A DNA stretch of 54,681 nt from NIOZ-UU13 sp049287505 (GCA_049287505.1 JBAQFY010000178.1:1-54681); one strand, 5' to 3'. Counted from the stretch's first letter, positions 15,969 through 24,604 are shown. Notes: a model not told the origin generated them from the sequence alone. Made by a program: numbers and translations.

Positions 15969-17261
15969 TCAAGACTTCAACCGAGACATAAACTCATCAT
16001 AGTCCACAAGCTCCTGCTCACCGCTTGCCATGTCTTTTATCACAAGCTGGTTGTTTTGAATCTCCTCGCCAATGATTATACACTTCTTTGCATTTTGAGC
16101 CGAAGCAACTTTGAGCTGTTTGGAAAGACCACTAAGTGGTTTGTAGCTGAAATTTGCGGATAAATCCATTGACCGCAATTTCGCTGTAACCTCATATAAC
16201 TTTTTTGAGAAAACGTTATCTGCTAAAGCAATAAAATAGTCAATTTGTCTCTTAGCTATATTTTTGTCAACTAATCCTTTCTCCCTGAGCAGGATTTCCA
16301 ACACACAATCCCCCATACCCATACCAGTAGCAGTTTCCGATGGACCATCGAAATCTCTCAGTAGGTTATCGTACCTACCTCCACCACAGATTGCTCGAAG
16401 TTCACCAGTAGTGTCATGAATTTCAAATACAATACCGGTATAGTAAGCCAGACCGCGAACAATACTTGGCTCATACTTACAAAAATCGCCAACGCCCATA
16501 AGACCAAGACAAGATAAAACTTGAATTATTTCATTGTAAGCTACAAATTCGTCATCTTCGGCTTTAACCAATTCTTCAAGTTGCGGCATTGAATCTACAG
16601 TCATAAAATCTATTATCTTATTAACTGTCTTTTTATCTGGAACCTGTTCTTCAAGGATTTGCTCAAAGGTTTCAGAGGGCAATTTGTTCTTTTTATCAAG
16701 CACAGAATATATAGCTTCTAACCGGTCCGCGGGTATACCTAATCTTATCAGGAAAAGAGCTAATAACTTCCTGCTGGAAATTTTTACTTGTATATCTTTA
16801 TTTGTAAGGCCAACCATACGTAGATAATCTAACGTTGTAAAAATGATTTCTGCATCAGCGGTGCTTTTGTCTTCGCCGATTATGTCGATATTCCACTGGA
16901 AGAACTCGCGCAGCCGGCCTTTCTGCGGACGCTCGGCCCGAAACAACCTCGGCACCGAAAACCACTTTATAGGCCTGGGCAGCGAATTAATTCGCTGGTT
17001 GACCATCCTTGCCAGCGTCGGAGTAATTTCAGGCCTTAAAGCCAGCTCTCTGCCGCCCCTGTCCTGCAGTGAGAAAAGCTGCTCGACAATCTCATCGCCG
17101 CTTTTTATCTGAAACATCTTCAGATACTCAAATATCGGCCCATCATACTCTTCAAAGCCGTTGCGGACGGACACCCTCTTCCAGCCGTCGATTATCCAGT
17201 TTCTGACAGCCATCTCCGAAGGATAAAAATCCCTTGTTCCTTTTACCGGCGGTATCTTCAT
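15969..17261 (-). CDS. hisS: Histidyl-tRNA synthetase
   Basis: A 430-residue class II synthetase: PPVKGTRDFYPSEM at the start, motif 2 region FRAERPQKGRLREFFQWNID, the His-specific GLAYYTGIVFEIHD and GGGRYDNLL blocks, and a C-terminal anticodon-binding domain (RQIDYFIALADN ... KKCIIIGEEIQNNQLVIKDM). It charges tRNA-His in the cytoplasm. The ATG at 17261 overlaps the TGA of the upstream YkgJ-like gene as ATGA, so the two are translationally coupled. The length is normal. Confidence 0.95.
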   Translation of the reverse strand: MKIPPVKGTRDFYPSEMAVRNWIIDGWKRVSVRNGFEEYDGPIFEYLKMFQIKSGDEIVEQLFSLQDRGGRELALRPEITPTLARMVNQRINSLPRPIKWFSVPRLFRAERPQKGRLREFFQWNIDIIGEDKSTADAEIIFTTLDYLRMVGLTNKDIQVKISSRKLLALFLIRLGIPADRLEAIYSVLDKKNKLPSETFEQILEEQVPDKKTVNKIIDFMTVDSMPQLEELVKAEDDEFVAYNEIIQVLSCLGLMGVGDFCKYEPSIVRGLAYYTGIVFEIHDTTGELRAICGGGRYDNLLRDFDGPSETATGMGMGDCVLEILLREKGLVDKNIAKRQIDYFIALADNVFSKKLYEVTAKLRSMDLSANFSYKPLSGLSKQLKVASAQNAKKCIIIGEEIQNNQLVIKDMASGEQELVDYDEFMSRLKS

Positions 17262-17665
17262 TGCTTTCTCTTTTTCTTTTTCTTCTTCTTTGCCTTTTGT
17301 TTTTTGCTCACGTTATTGTCGAATTTTATCTTCACATACTCTTCCATTTGCTTATCGCTGGTAAAGTGCAGCTCATAGTCGTATTCACCCTTAACGAAAT
17401 CGCAGTCCGCGTGGCGGTATCCTCTGCATATCCTCGGCCTTTTATCGTAAATCCTGCACCGATTGTCTTTTTCCGACAGGTGCTTGCATTTGTTTTCTAT
17501 GTTAATATACCAGTCGCCGTCCTCTACGAAGACCGTTATACCTTTATGGCACAGAAACCACCTTATGTCATCGTAATCTCCCTTATCTTCAGGCGTATCA
17601 ATCGGCAGCGCAAAATACCGGCAGCACAATCCCGTGCACTTATCACATTGACCTTTCTCAGCCAT
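17258..17665 (-). CDS. YkgJ-family cysteine-cluster protein
   Basis: From the ATG at 17665 the protein (135 residues) reads MAEKGQCDKCTGLCCRYFAL and continues with CKHLSEKDNRCRIYDKRPRI then CRGYRHADC. This is the spaced cysteine set of the YkgJ/UPF0153 family, predicted to bind zinc or an Fe-S cluster. The function is unproven; members are often near translation or flagellar genes. The C-terminus is an almost pure lysine tail (KKQKAKKKKKKKRKQ) encoded by a T-rich plus-strand tract. A GTG start eight codons upstream (17689) is possible. It overlaps hisS by four bases. Confidence 0.82.
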   Translation of the reverse strand: MAEKGQCDKCTGLCCRYFALPIDTPEDKGDYDDIRWFLCHKGITVFVEDGDWYINIENKCKHLSEKDNRCRIYDKRPRICRGYRHADCDFVKGEYDYELHFTSDKQMEEYVKIKFDNNVSKKQKAKKKKKKKRKQ

Positions 17666-17935
17666 TACAACAAAATCCAAATACACCAAACACTTTTCTA
17701 TCCGCTAAAAAACGTAAATATAAGCTATTACCCATCAGACGTCAAGAAAACCAAAATTCCCGCCCACCCTTTTTGCAATTATGGATGGAATTACATCTGC
17801 CCAGGCAAATCTCCAAAATCTTGCCCATGTAGCTTGCATTTCCGTTGCTGATTGTGTTATAATTATGGCAGATAGCAAACCAGAGAGACCCAACATATCT
17901 GAAAGAAAAAATGTCGGTTTAGAAGGAGTTTCGAC

Positions 17936-18124
17936 ATGAATACAAAAAAAGGTAATTTGATGCTTACATTTGTCCTCTCAATAGTGCCCGTGATTGTCGG
18001 AATACTTATGCTCATATTTAGTGGCAGTGCCTATGAGAAAACTGTAGGGTTGGCAATGGCACTAATTGGCCCTGTCGTGATATGGGGAGTTTATGGGTGT
18101 GCATTTTTTGTTTTTAAGGGATAA
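17936..18124 (+). CDS. Small two-helix membrane protein
   Basis: The frame encodes 62 residues and is preceded by AGAAGGAG, a strong ribosome site, 6-7 bases before the ATG. Two hydrophobic segments are visible: LTFVLSIVPVIVGILMLIF and GLAMALIGPVVIWGVYGCAF, joined by a short loop (SGSAYEKT). I do not recognise a family. It faces the tandem prepilin genes on the same strand and diverges from the YkgJ-like gene, so it has its own promoter in 17690-17935. Confidence 0.72.
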   Translation: MNTKKGNLMLTFVLSIVPVIVGILMLIFSGSAYEKTVGLAMALIGPVVIWGVYGCAFFVFKG

Positions 18125-18191
18125 GGGCTTTTTCTGTTCTTAGAGGCTTTAGAGATAAGTCCTGTGTACGAATAAGAAAATTAAAAACTCT

Positions 18192-18227
18192 CTGCATGAA
18201 TGGATGAGAAGGTTTAAAGACTACTGA
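18192..18227 (+). pseudogene. C-terminal relic of a fourth tandem prepilin
   Basis: Codons 18192-18227 read LHEWMRRFKDY-stop. The three following prepilins end with DWPLWMRNFKDY, DWPDWMKGFKDY and EWPQWMRNFKEY. The DNA just after the stop (ACAAACACACAGGAAAG...CAGCATTATG) also matches the spacer after each of those genes. I infer that a fourth copy once stood upstream and was deleted, leaving only its last codons and its spacer. Confidence 0.6.
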
Positions 18228-18257
18228 AAGACAAACACACAGGAAAGCTACAGCATT

Positions 18258-19025
18258 ATGCGAAAACAAAACGGATTTACGTTAATAGAGCTTTTGGTTG
18301 TCATTGCCATCATTGTGCTACTGATGGCCATCTTGATGCCCACGCTGCAGCGGATTAAGAAACAGGCAAAGGCCGTTGCCTGTCAGGCTAATCTGAAACA
18401 ATGGGGCATTATACTCGATGCATACACGGGCGATAACAATGACCGATTCTTCCGGGGAATGGTGGACGGCTGGTGGAATGACTGGATAGAGATTCTGGAG
18501 CCGTTCTACGGTAAAATAGGAGGATTAACCTGCTGCCCGTTAGCTACCAAAACGGTTGGGAAGGGAGGCCAGGGAGTATTTACAGCCTGGAATGATGAGG
18601 AAGGTGATTACGGCAGCTATGGTTTAAGCGCCTGGGTTTGTAATGCAGACCCCGGTGCCGTTTTTGGCGATGACCTTTACTGGAGAACACCCACTGTCGG
18701 AAATGCAAAAAATGTACCCGTGTTTTTAGATTGCCGGGCGATTACAGGCTGGCCGGACCACACTTCTATACCGCCAAAGTACAATGATGAGCCACCCCAG
18801 GCAATTTCGCTGACCGAACAAATGAAAAATTTCTGCATCAACAGGCATGGCGGCGGAGAGACAAACGGTCTTTTTATGGATTGGTCTGTCAGAAATATTG
18901 GGCTTAAAGAGTTATGGACTTTGAAGTGGCATAAAAACTTCAACACGGCAGGCCCCTGGACCAAAGCCGGCGCCATAAAGCCCGAAGACTGGCCGCTATG
19001 GATGAGAAACTTTAAAGATTATTAA
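18258..19025 (+). CDS. Prepilin-like protein, tandem copy 1
   Basis: A 255-residue protein with an uninterrupted prepilin signal, NGFTLIELLVVIAIIVLLMA, cleaved after Gly, and a globular domain. The C-terminus reads INRHGGGETNGLFMDWSVR then NIGLKELWTLKWHKNFN, GPWT and DWPLWMRNFKDY. The H-X9-DG motif of related proteins appears here as H followed by D-W. It is the first of three tandem paralogues separated by about 30 bp spacers of nearly identical sequence. AGGAAAG lies about 11 bases before the ATG. It is likely processed by prepilin peptidase and anchored at the inner membrane or assembled into a pseudopilus; the specific role is unknown. Confidence 0.85.
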   Translation: MRKQNGFTLIELLVVIAIIVLLMAILMPTLQRIKKQAKAVACQANLKQWGIILDAYTGDNNDRFFRGMVDGWWNDWIEILEPFYGKIGGLTCCPLATKTVGKGGQGVFTAWNDEEGDYGSYGLSAWVCNADPGAVFGDDLYWRTPTVGNAKNVPVFLDCRAITGWPDHTSIPPKYNDEPPQAISLTEQMKNFCINRHGGGETNGLFMDWSVRNIGLKELWTLKWHKNFNTAGPWTKAGAIKPEDWPLWMRNFKDY

Positions 19026-19054
19026 AAACAAGCTCACAGGAAAGACGCAGCATT

Positions 19055-19825
19055 ATGGGTAAACAAAAAGCATTTACGTTAATAGAGCTTTTGGTTGTCA
19101 TTGCCATCATTGTGCTACTGATGGCCATCTTGATGCCCGCATTGCAGCGAATTAAGAAACAGGCAAAGGCGGTCGCCTGTCAGTCGAACCTCAAACAGTG
19201 GGGCCTTTACTTTTCGATGTACACAGACGAAAACAACGGTTATTTCCATAGAGGCTGGAACATCGGCCCGGACACGCAGGCCAGCTGGATGGCTGTGCTC
19301 CGGCCATACTACATACACAACCAGGAACTATGCTGCTGCCCTACAGCCACGAAACCTTACGACCAAGGCTGGCAGGTCCCGTTTGCAGCCTGGACGAACT
19401 TTTACGATGAGTTCGGCAGCTATGGAATTAATATATGGGTTACTAATCCACCGCCGGGCCAGGAGGGTGGCAAGCCCGCTGCACACTACTGGAGAAGCCG
19501 CGATGTCAAAGGCACAAATAATATACCGCTGTTCCTGGACGACCTGTGGTGGGACACTCGCCCTCACCACACTGATGAACCTCCCTTATTCGAAGGCCAG
19601 AGAGACGACTGGACTACAAACGCTATGAAAATGCTCTGCATCAACCGGCACAACGGGTTTGTCAATAGTGTTTTTGTGGACTTCTCTTCCAGAAAGGTCG
19701 GACTCAAGGAGCTGTGGACCTTGAAGTGGCATCGCGAGTACGACACCACCGGCCCCTGGACACAAGCCGGCCTCGTCCAATTATCCGACTGGCCCGACTG
19801 GATGAAAGGATTTAAAGATTATTAA
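19055..19825 (+). CDS. Prepilin-like protein, tandem copy 2
   Basis: A 256-residue paralogue of the preceding gene. The signal is KAFTLIELLVVIAIIVLLMA, with Ala instead of Gly before the cleavage position. The first 40 codons are almost identical in DNA to copy 1, which suggests recent duplication or gene conversion. The C-terminus has INRHNGFVNSVFVDFSSR, VGLKELWTLKWHREYDTTGP and DWMKGFKDY, so the H-X9-D motif has Phe in place of Gly. The middle differs from copy 1 in cysteines and tryptophans, suggesting different partners or ligands. Same operon and spacer type as its neighbours. Confidence 0.85.
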   Translation: MGKQKAFTLIELLVVIAIIVLLMAILMPALQRIKKQAKAVACQSNLKQWGLYFSMYTDENNGYFHRGWNIGPDTQASWMAVLRPYYIHNQELCCCPTATKPYDQGWQVPFAAWTNFYDEFGSYGINIWVTNPPPGQEGGKPAAHYWRSRDVKGTNNIPLFLDDLWWDTRPHHTDEPPLFEGQRDDWTTNAMKMLCINRHNGFVNSVFVDFSSRKVGLKELWTLKWHREYDTTGPWTQAGLVQLSDWPDWMKGFKDY

Positions 19826-19853
19826 AAAACAAGCTCACAAAAAACGCAGTATT

Positions 19854-20729
19854 ATGAATAAACGAAAAGCCTTTACCCCGTTAGAAATTAAGATTTCTGA
19901 ACGGGAAAATGGAAAATTTCTAATGGGGTTTACATTAATAGAGCTTTTGGTGGTAATTGCTATTATCGCATTATTGATGGCAATCCTGATGCCAGCATTG
20001 GCACGCGTAAAGGAACAGGCAAGAACTACAGGTTGTCTGGCGAATCTCAGACAGTGGAACTTTGTCAGTGCAATGTATACCGAGGACAACGATGGTAAAT
20101 TCTGGTCTGGCTATGATTCTACAGGTTATTGGTGGCCGTGGCAGTTAGAACGTAAGCTTTTAGATTGGAAGATGAATAAAACCTGGTTTTGTCCGACGGC
20201 AAAAAAACCGATAATTGACGAAAATGGCAATCAGGCACCTACGTTAAATATCTTTAACGCCTGGGGTATCTTCCGGGGGAACCACGGAGGGCGCGATGCG
20301 CCTCCAAGCGGTGTGGCCGGAAGCTACAGCATCAATGGCTACGTTCTTACTATACCTACCGATTCTGCATTTTACGGAGGCATGCCCGCTAGTGAGGGAT
20401 GGAGGACGCCTAACGTGGCTGGCGCAGGCTATATACCACTGTTTATGGATGCGCTCCGTTTTGACCTGTGGCCGTTAGAAACCGAATCTCCTGCTGAGTA
20501 CGAATTCGCGGCCTGGTCCAACAATGAGATAAGCCGATGCTGTATTAACCGACACGTGGGCTTTGTTGGCTGTTCTTTCATGGATTACTCTGCCAGAAAG
20601 GTAGGACTTAAGGAGTTGTGGACGTTGAAGTGGCACAGGAAATACAACACGGCAGGCCCCTGGACTAAAATGGGCGGCGCCCAGTCAGATGAATGGCCAC
20701 AATGGATGAGAAACTTTAAAGAATACTGA
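19854..20729 (+). CDS. Prepilin-like protein, tandem copy 3, interrupted leader
   Basis: A 291-residue paralogue, the longest of the three. Its leader reads KAFTPLEIKISERENGKFLM then GFTLIELLVVIAIIALLMA, so the signal motif appears twice because of a 57-bp palindromic insert at 19872-19933. The rest matches the family: CINRHVGFVGCSFMDYSAR, VGLKELWTLKWHRKYNTAGP, EWPQWMRNFKEY, with D-Y in the H-X9-D motif. The second FTLIE copy is expected to be the processed one, leaving a leader of about 26 residues. The insert is absent from the two upstream paralogues, so it arrived after the duplications or was lost from them. Confidence 0.85.
   Translation: MNKRKAFTPLEIKISERENGKFLMGFTLIELLVVIAIIALLMAILMPALARVKEQARTTGCLANLRQWNFVSAMYTEDNDGKFWSGYDSTGYWWPWQLERKLLDWKMNKTWFCPTAKKPIIDENGNQAPTLNIFNAWGIFRGNHGGRDAPPSGVAGSYSINGYVLTIPTDSAFYGGMPASEGWRTPNVAGAGYIPLFMDALRFDLWPLETESPAEYEFAAWSNNEISRCCINRHVGFVGCSFMDYSARKVGLKELWTLKWHRKYNTAGPWTKMGGAQSDEWPQWMRNFKEY
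19872..19933 (+). repeat. Palindromic in-frame insert in a prepilin signal (57 bp unit)
   Basis: TTTAC at 19872-19876 recurs at 19929-19933. Just inside lie near-perfect inverted ends, ACCCCGTTAGAAATT and AATTTCTAATGGGGT (one mismatch in 15). The neighbouring uninterrupted genes read TTTACGTTAATAGAG at the same place, so the insert sits after TTTAC and duplicates it. The unit is 57 bp (19 codons). Confidence 0.78.
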
Positions 20730-20773
20730 GAACCCTCGCATAAATTTTCAGATTACTCTGTAGAAAAGACCGC

Positions 20774-20910
20774 ATGTCATTTCGACCGAAGCGATGCTTG
20801 GCATCGCGAAGTGGAGACACGAAGTGGCGATAGCTAAATCTATTAAAAAACAAATTTCCCAACTTGCCTTGGTTGGACCTTTCCGCCAAAGGCGGACTCA
20901 AAATGACATC
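20774..20910. repeat. Dispersed repeat bounded by TGTCATTT / AAATGACA
   Basis: The block begins ATGTCATTTCGACCGAAGCG and ends CAAAATGACAT, inverted ends about 135 bp apart. Inside are smaller hairpins (GATGCTTGGCATC, CCGCCAAAGGCGG) and the words GAAGTGGAGACACGAAGTGG. This resembles the common TCATTTCGACCGAAG family of bacterial intergenic repeats. It lies between convergent genes and may also act as a terminator. Confidence 0.55.
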
Positions 20911-20952
20911 TATAATGTTTTCTATAAAGCATTCTCAGATTACGCATTTTTC

Positions 20953-21927
20953 TCATCCCCTCCAGGGACGCTGTCTTTCCATTTTGCCTGACAATATGTC
21001 CTTCGCGACAAGCACATCTTCGATGATTTGAAAATCGAACATCCCAACGCAGAGAAAATCAGCCCCGTTTTCAAAAGCATATTTGAAACCGTCTCTGGGA
21101 TGGATAGCCCCTGCCGCCAACACCTTATAAGCAATCCAGGGCTTCGTCACCGTCTTCATAAACTCGACAGTCTTATCAGGCTCCTTGTCCCAGTAATTGT
21201 CCTCGCTGTAGTTATCAATAACATCCTTATTTTGTTCAGGCCGACGCGTGGACCAGTAATTGGTGCTGTGGTGCGTTTTCATATAGAAATCGGCTTCGAT
21301 GCCGGCTTTCTCACACGCCATAGGCGTCCGAAGGTTATGTCCGCCAACACCGGCGATAACTCCATTTTCTTTGATGAATTCCACTATCTTTCCAATCAGG
21401 TTGGTCTTGCCGTTCCTGGCCCAGTCGTCCCCGATATTACCAATCAAAAAAGCCCCGGCCGCTCCATTATCAATAGCTCTTTTCACATCACCTGTAAGGT
21501 CATTTGTCTCCGCAATACATTGTGCGAGCCACTGAATCTCACCGCCCCTTTCGTCACGATACTTCTTGAGAAGTCCGGCCGAGCCGGTGCCCGTAATAAT
21601 CGTATTTATCCCGTTTTCTTCGCATATATCGAGAGTCTCGATAATCTTTTCATCCGTAAAATAGTGTTTCAGCAAAGAAGACACATAAATCAAATCTCTG
21701 CTGTGCGCATATCCACCGATAAGATTTCCCCCGCAGATTATCCTGCTAATCTTAACATTACCAATCCTGCCCATTGGCAAACCCTTGACCGAATCCGTGG
21801 GCTGCTTACCCGGCCTCCTCATTTGCGCTAATAAAGCCTTCTCTTCAAGACTCAATGCTGAAGCAACGGCAGCAGAGGTTAATATAGATTTTTTGACAAA
21901 CTCTCGGCGGTTCAAATTCTTAGACAC
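20953..21927 (-). CDS. Tat-exported aldo/keto reductase-like TIM barrel protein, copy A
   Basis: GTG start at 21927 with AAGGAG about 13 and AGGGA about 4 bases upstream. The 324-residue protein starts with a twin-arginine signal (NLNRREFVKKSILTSAAVAS). The body has LPMGRIGNVKISRIICGGN, LDICEENGINTIIT, GVIAGVGGHNLRTPMACEKA, WIAYKVLAAGAIHPRDGF and FLCVGMFDFQIIEDV. Strand-helix spacing and the GRIGNVKISRIICGGN start recall aldo/keto reductases, but the AKR catalytic Tyr/Lys/His set is not obvious, so call it AKR-like. A paralogue lies directly upstream at 22077-23021. The role is unknown; export and the ADP-ribosylglycohydrolase neighbour suggest processing of an extracytoplasmic substrate. Confidence 0.7.
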   Translation of the reverse strand: MSKNLNRREFVKKSILTSAAVASALSLEEKALLAQMRRPGKQPTDSVKGLPMGRIGNVKISRIICGGNLIGGYAHSRDLIYVSSLLKHYFTDEKIIETLDICEENGINTIITGTGSAGLLKKYRDERGGEIQWLAQCIAETNDLTGDVKRAIDNGAAGAFLIGNIGDDWARNGKTNLIGKIVEFIKENGVIAGVGGHNLRTPMACEKAGIEADFYMKTHHSTNYWSTRRPEQNKDVIDNYSEDNYWDKEPDKTVEFMKTVTKPWIAYKVLAAGAIHPRDGFKYAFENGADFLCVGMFDFQIIEDVLVAKDILSGKMERQRPWRG

Positions 21928-21972
21928 TTTCCCTATTCTCCTTGTATTTTGTCAAACTTGAATATGTGATTT

Positions 21973-21997
21973 GTCATTCCTGCAAAAGCAGGAACCC
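21973..21997. repeat. REP-like hairpin GTCATTCCTGC/GCAGGAA
   Basis: GTCATTCCTGC-AAAA-GCAGGAACCC forms a stem of seven bases. The same element, in opposite orientation, is at 50433-50457 (GGATTCCTGC-TTCC-GCAGGAATGAC). This is a widespread bacterial REP type. It sits between the two AKR-like genes. Confidence 0.6.
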
Positions 21998-22076
21998 AGA
22001 AATATCATTAATATAATGTAACCCAACATTACAAACAAATTCAATCGTGACAGTCAACTACCTGCTGTTAATTTTG

Positions 22077-23021
22077 TTACGCCCTCCAGGGTCGTCGTCT
22101 GTTCATCTCGCTTGATAACGCCTCCTTTGCAATCAGCACATCTTCGATAATCTGAAAATCGAACATCCCAACACACGCAAAATCAGCACCATTTTCAAAG
22201 ACATACTTAAAACTGTCCCTCGGATGAATGGCACCCGCCGCCAACACCTTAAAAGCAATCCAGGGCGTGTCTAATGTCTCCATAAACTTAATCGTTTCTT
22301 CGGGAGTTCTGCTCCAGATATTATCATTCTCAGGCTGAATCTTAGCCGACCAGTAGTCATGCCGATGCAGCGTCTTGACCCAGAAATCGGGTTTTAGACC
22401 CGCATTGACACAGGCATTGACCGTATCTAAGAAATGTGCCCCCAATCCGCCGGGTACGCCCTGCTCCTTGATAAATTCCAGTGCTTCACCCAATAAGTGG
22501 ACCTGCCCCTTTTTGACCGCCTCATCGGCCAGCCCGCCCTGTATATACGCCGCATGAACTCCGCTATCGACCGAACGTTTGATACCGGTCTTCATGTCCG
22601 GGCCCGAGGCACAATCTGATATCCACTGAATCTTCCCGCCTCGTTCATTCCAGTATTTATTGATGACCCTGTCGGAAACGGGATTAGTCAAAATCGTATT
22701 GATGCCGTTCTCCTCGGCCAGTTCCAACGTCTCAAAGACCTTTTTATCCGTATGATAAGCCACGACCAAAGAGGATACGTAAGTCAGGTCTCTGCTGTGC
22801 GCCCAGCCGCCGATTAGATTCCCCCCGCAGATTATCCTGCTAATCTTAAGCTTACCAATCCTGCCCATTGGCAGACCCTTGACCGAATCCTCCGGCGCTT
22901 TACTCGGCTTCTCCATTTGCGCCAGCAAAGCCTTCTCTTCAAAACCCAAGGCCCCCGTAACAGCGGCCGAGGCAACCAGAGACTTCTTAAAAAACTCTCG
23001 ACGATTCATATCTTTCAACAT
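22077..23021 (-). CDS. Tat-exported aldo/keto reductase-like TIM barrel protein, copy B
   Basis: A 314-residue paralogue of the gene at 20953-21927. Shared blocks include the signal (MNRREFFKKSLVASAAVTGA), the EEKALLAQM linker, DSVKGLPMGRIGKLKISRII, CGGNLIGGWAHSRDLTYVSS, EENGINTILT, IAFKVLAAGAIHPRDSF and FACVGMFDFQIIEDVLIA. TAGGAG lies about 9 bases before the ATG. Both copies end in R-R-PWR. Divergence is greatest in the middle third, which probably forms the substrate side of the barrel, so the pair may act on related but different molecules. A catalytic assignment cannot be made from the sequence. Confidence 0.7.
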   Translation of the reverse strand: MLKDMNRREFFKKSLVASAAVTGALGFEEKALLAQMEKPSKAPEDSVKGLPMGRIGKLKISRIICGGNLIGGWAHSRDLTYVSSLVVAYHTDKKVFETLELAEENGINTILTNPVSDRVINKYWNERGGKIQWISDCASGPDMKTGIKRSVDSGVHAAYIQGGLADEAVKKGQVHLLGEALEFIKEQGVPGGLGAHFLDTVNACVNAGLKPDFWVKTLHRHDYWSAKIQPENDNIWSRTPEETIKFMETLDTPWIAFKVLAAGAIHPRDSFKYVFENGADFACVGMFDFQIIEDVLIAKEALSSEMNRRRPWRA

Positions 23022-23143
23022 TTCTTTGTACTCCTATTATTCTTTAATATCTATTTTGATGGGTGGCAGCCCCAAGCGAGTCCCGCACCAATTAGGAGTG
23101 AACCTACTCGTCTTTCGCGAAGTGCTTCGCCGAAGCAGGAAGC

Positions 23144-24451
23144 TCAATTGGTTTGGGATTCCTCCGGAACTTTAATCTGCGCCATCTCTTCTTCTGTGAA
23201 TTTACTATTTGCAATCGGCCCAGCCTCCCAGCACTGCTCTAACTTGCCGGGCTTGGGCTTTTGGACCGGAATAATGAAAACCTCCTTGCCCTCGGCGTTT
23301 CTTCCCATCTGCCCGCCGGCCCGCTTGACCGCCTGGCGAACGAGCTTCTTGCTCACCTCCACTAACGTCGGGAAATTGTATGGCGTATGGCTGAACTTGC
23401 CTTCCGGATCCAATGCCGACTTGAACTTGTCCGGCAGATTCTCAAAGCCGATAGTAGTAAACAATATACCGCCTGAGCTGGATGGATTGCAGTCGGAGTC
23501 CTGACCGCAGCGCGTCGAGATAATTATCGTCTGGTCAGGGTCGCCCTTGCCGTACAGCAGTCCCATCACGATATACGCCCCGTTAATCTTGGCATCGATA
23601 TTGAATTCGCCTTTCGGTCCGCTGCAGGAGAAACGCCGATATGCAGTGTTGAGATGATACTTGTCGTTGATAAGCTGCCAGGTCTTTTCCCAGTCATCGG
23701 GATTCTGCCTGTGCCACGCCAGCACATCACGGATACATTCGGCGTATTGACTGTCTTTCGGAATACATTTTAGACCCGCCTCGACTATCTTTACCATATC
23801 ATCTTTAAAAAAGGCCTCCGCATACATCCCACCGACAAACTGGCCTCCGTAGAGACCATCCCCGTAGTTCATCAGCCGACCAAATTTTTCGCCCAGCTTG
23901 ATAGCCACATTCGGCAGACCAGGCGCAATCAGGCCTGCGTAATCCGCCTCAATCTGATAATCTATATCGTCTGCGTGTTTGTTAAACTCCGGATGCCCTG
24001 AATCGGGCGGCGCAATCCCTTTCCGCAAATTATCACGACCATTCCTGTTGGCGTGCCAGAGAGGATAGCCGCTGTTGGCAAAATCAATTCCCGCCTGACG
24101 AATAGAGCAATTGAAGCCGTGCATCTCAAGTGTCCGCAGGAAAGTCATCTCAACGTAAATATCATCCTGCTTGAACTGGTTAATCAGCTCCGGCTCCCAC
24201 TGCGGCATCTTGTCTTCGGGTATGATTTCACCTTTAAACTTGAACTCCGTCGGCCCGCCCCAGCCCACGCCGGCCATCTGCCCGACCCACCCGGCCTTCA
24301 TCTTGTCAACATAATCCTCGACCGTTATGCACCGAACATCTCCCAGGCCAAGTCTAAAACCGCACTGTTCATCGTAATGGCAGCCGACAATAAATGCCAG
24401 ACTCAGGACCGCTGCAACTGCCATCAGAATTGTCAATAAACCTTTAGCCAT
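23144..24451 (-). CDS. ADP-ribosylglycohydrolase-family lipoprotein
   Basis: A 435-residue protein with a lipoprotein signal (TILMAVAAVLSLAFIVGC). The ADP-ribosylglycohydrolase fold is visible: AGWVGQMAGVGWGGPTEF at the start and QDDIYVEMTFLRTLE, the acidic metal-binding region. HADDIDYQIEADYAGLI follows, then the C-terminal metal motif CGQDSDCNPSSSGGILF. Cytoplasmic DraG-type enzymes remove ADP-ribose from proteins. Exported lipoprotein members, frequent in Planctomycetes and Bacteroidetes, are more likely to act on other glycosidic bonds. ATGGAGG stands 7 bases before the ATG. It is the first gene of a three-gene minus-strand set with the two AKR-like proteins. Confidence 0.85.
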   Translation of the reverse strand: MAKGLLTILMAVAAVLSLAFIVGCHYDEQCGFRLGLGDVRCITVEDYVDKMKAGWVGQMAGVGWGGPTEFKFKGEIIPEDKMPQWEPELINQFKQDDIYVEMTFLRTLEMHGFNCSIRQAGIDFANSGYPLWHANRNGRDNLRKGIAPPDSGHPEFNKHADDIDYQIEADYAGLIAPGLPNVAIKLGEKFGRLMNYGDGLYGGQFVGGMYAEAFFKDDMVKIVEAGLKCIPKDSQYAECIRDVLAWHRQNPDDWEKTWQLINDKYHLNTAYRRFSCSGPKGEFNIDAKINGAYIVMGLLYGKGDPDQTIIISTRCGQDSDCNPSSSGGILFTTIGFENLPDKFKSALDPEGKFSHTPYNFPTLVEVSKKLVRQAVKRAGGQMGRNAEGKEVFIIPVQKPKPGKLEQCWEAGPIANSKFTEEEMAQIKVPEESQTN

Positions 24452-24604
24452 TTTGAACCTCCATTAGCTTTCCCAAAATACGGTTGACAAGTGCCTTCTC
24501 TAAAAAGTGAGTGTAACATTTTATACCTGCCGTCATTCCGACCGTAGGCACGACTTTGCCGTGGTACGTGTTTAGCCAGACAACTGAATCAGCAGTTTCC
24601 TGAT

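Noticed and set aside
18258..20729. Type IV pilus or type II secretion operon
   Set aside because: Only prepilin-like proteins are present; no ATPase, inner-membrane platform, secretin or prepilin peptidase gene lies in the window.
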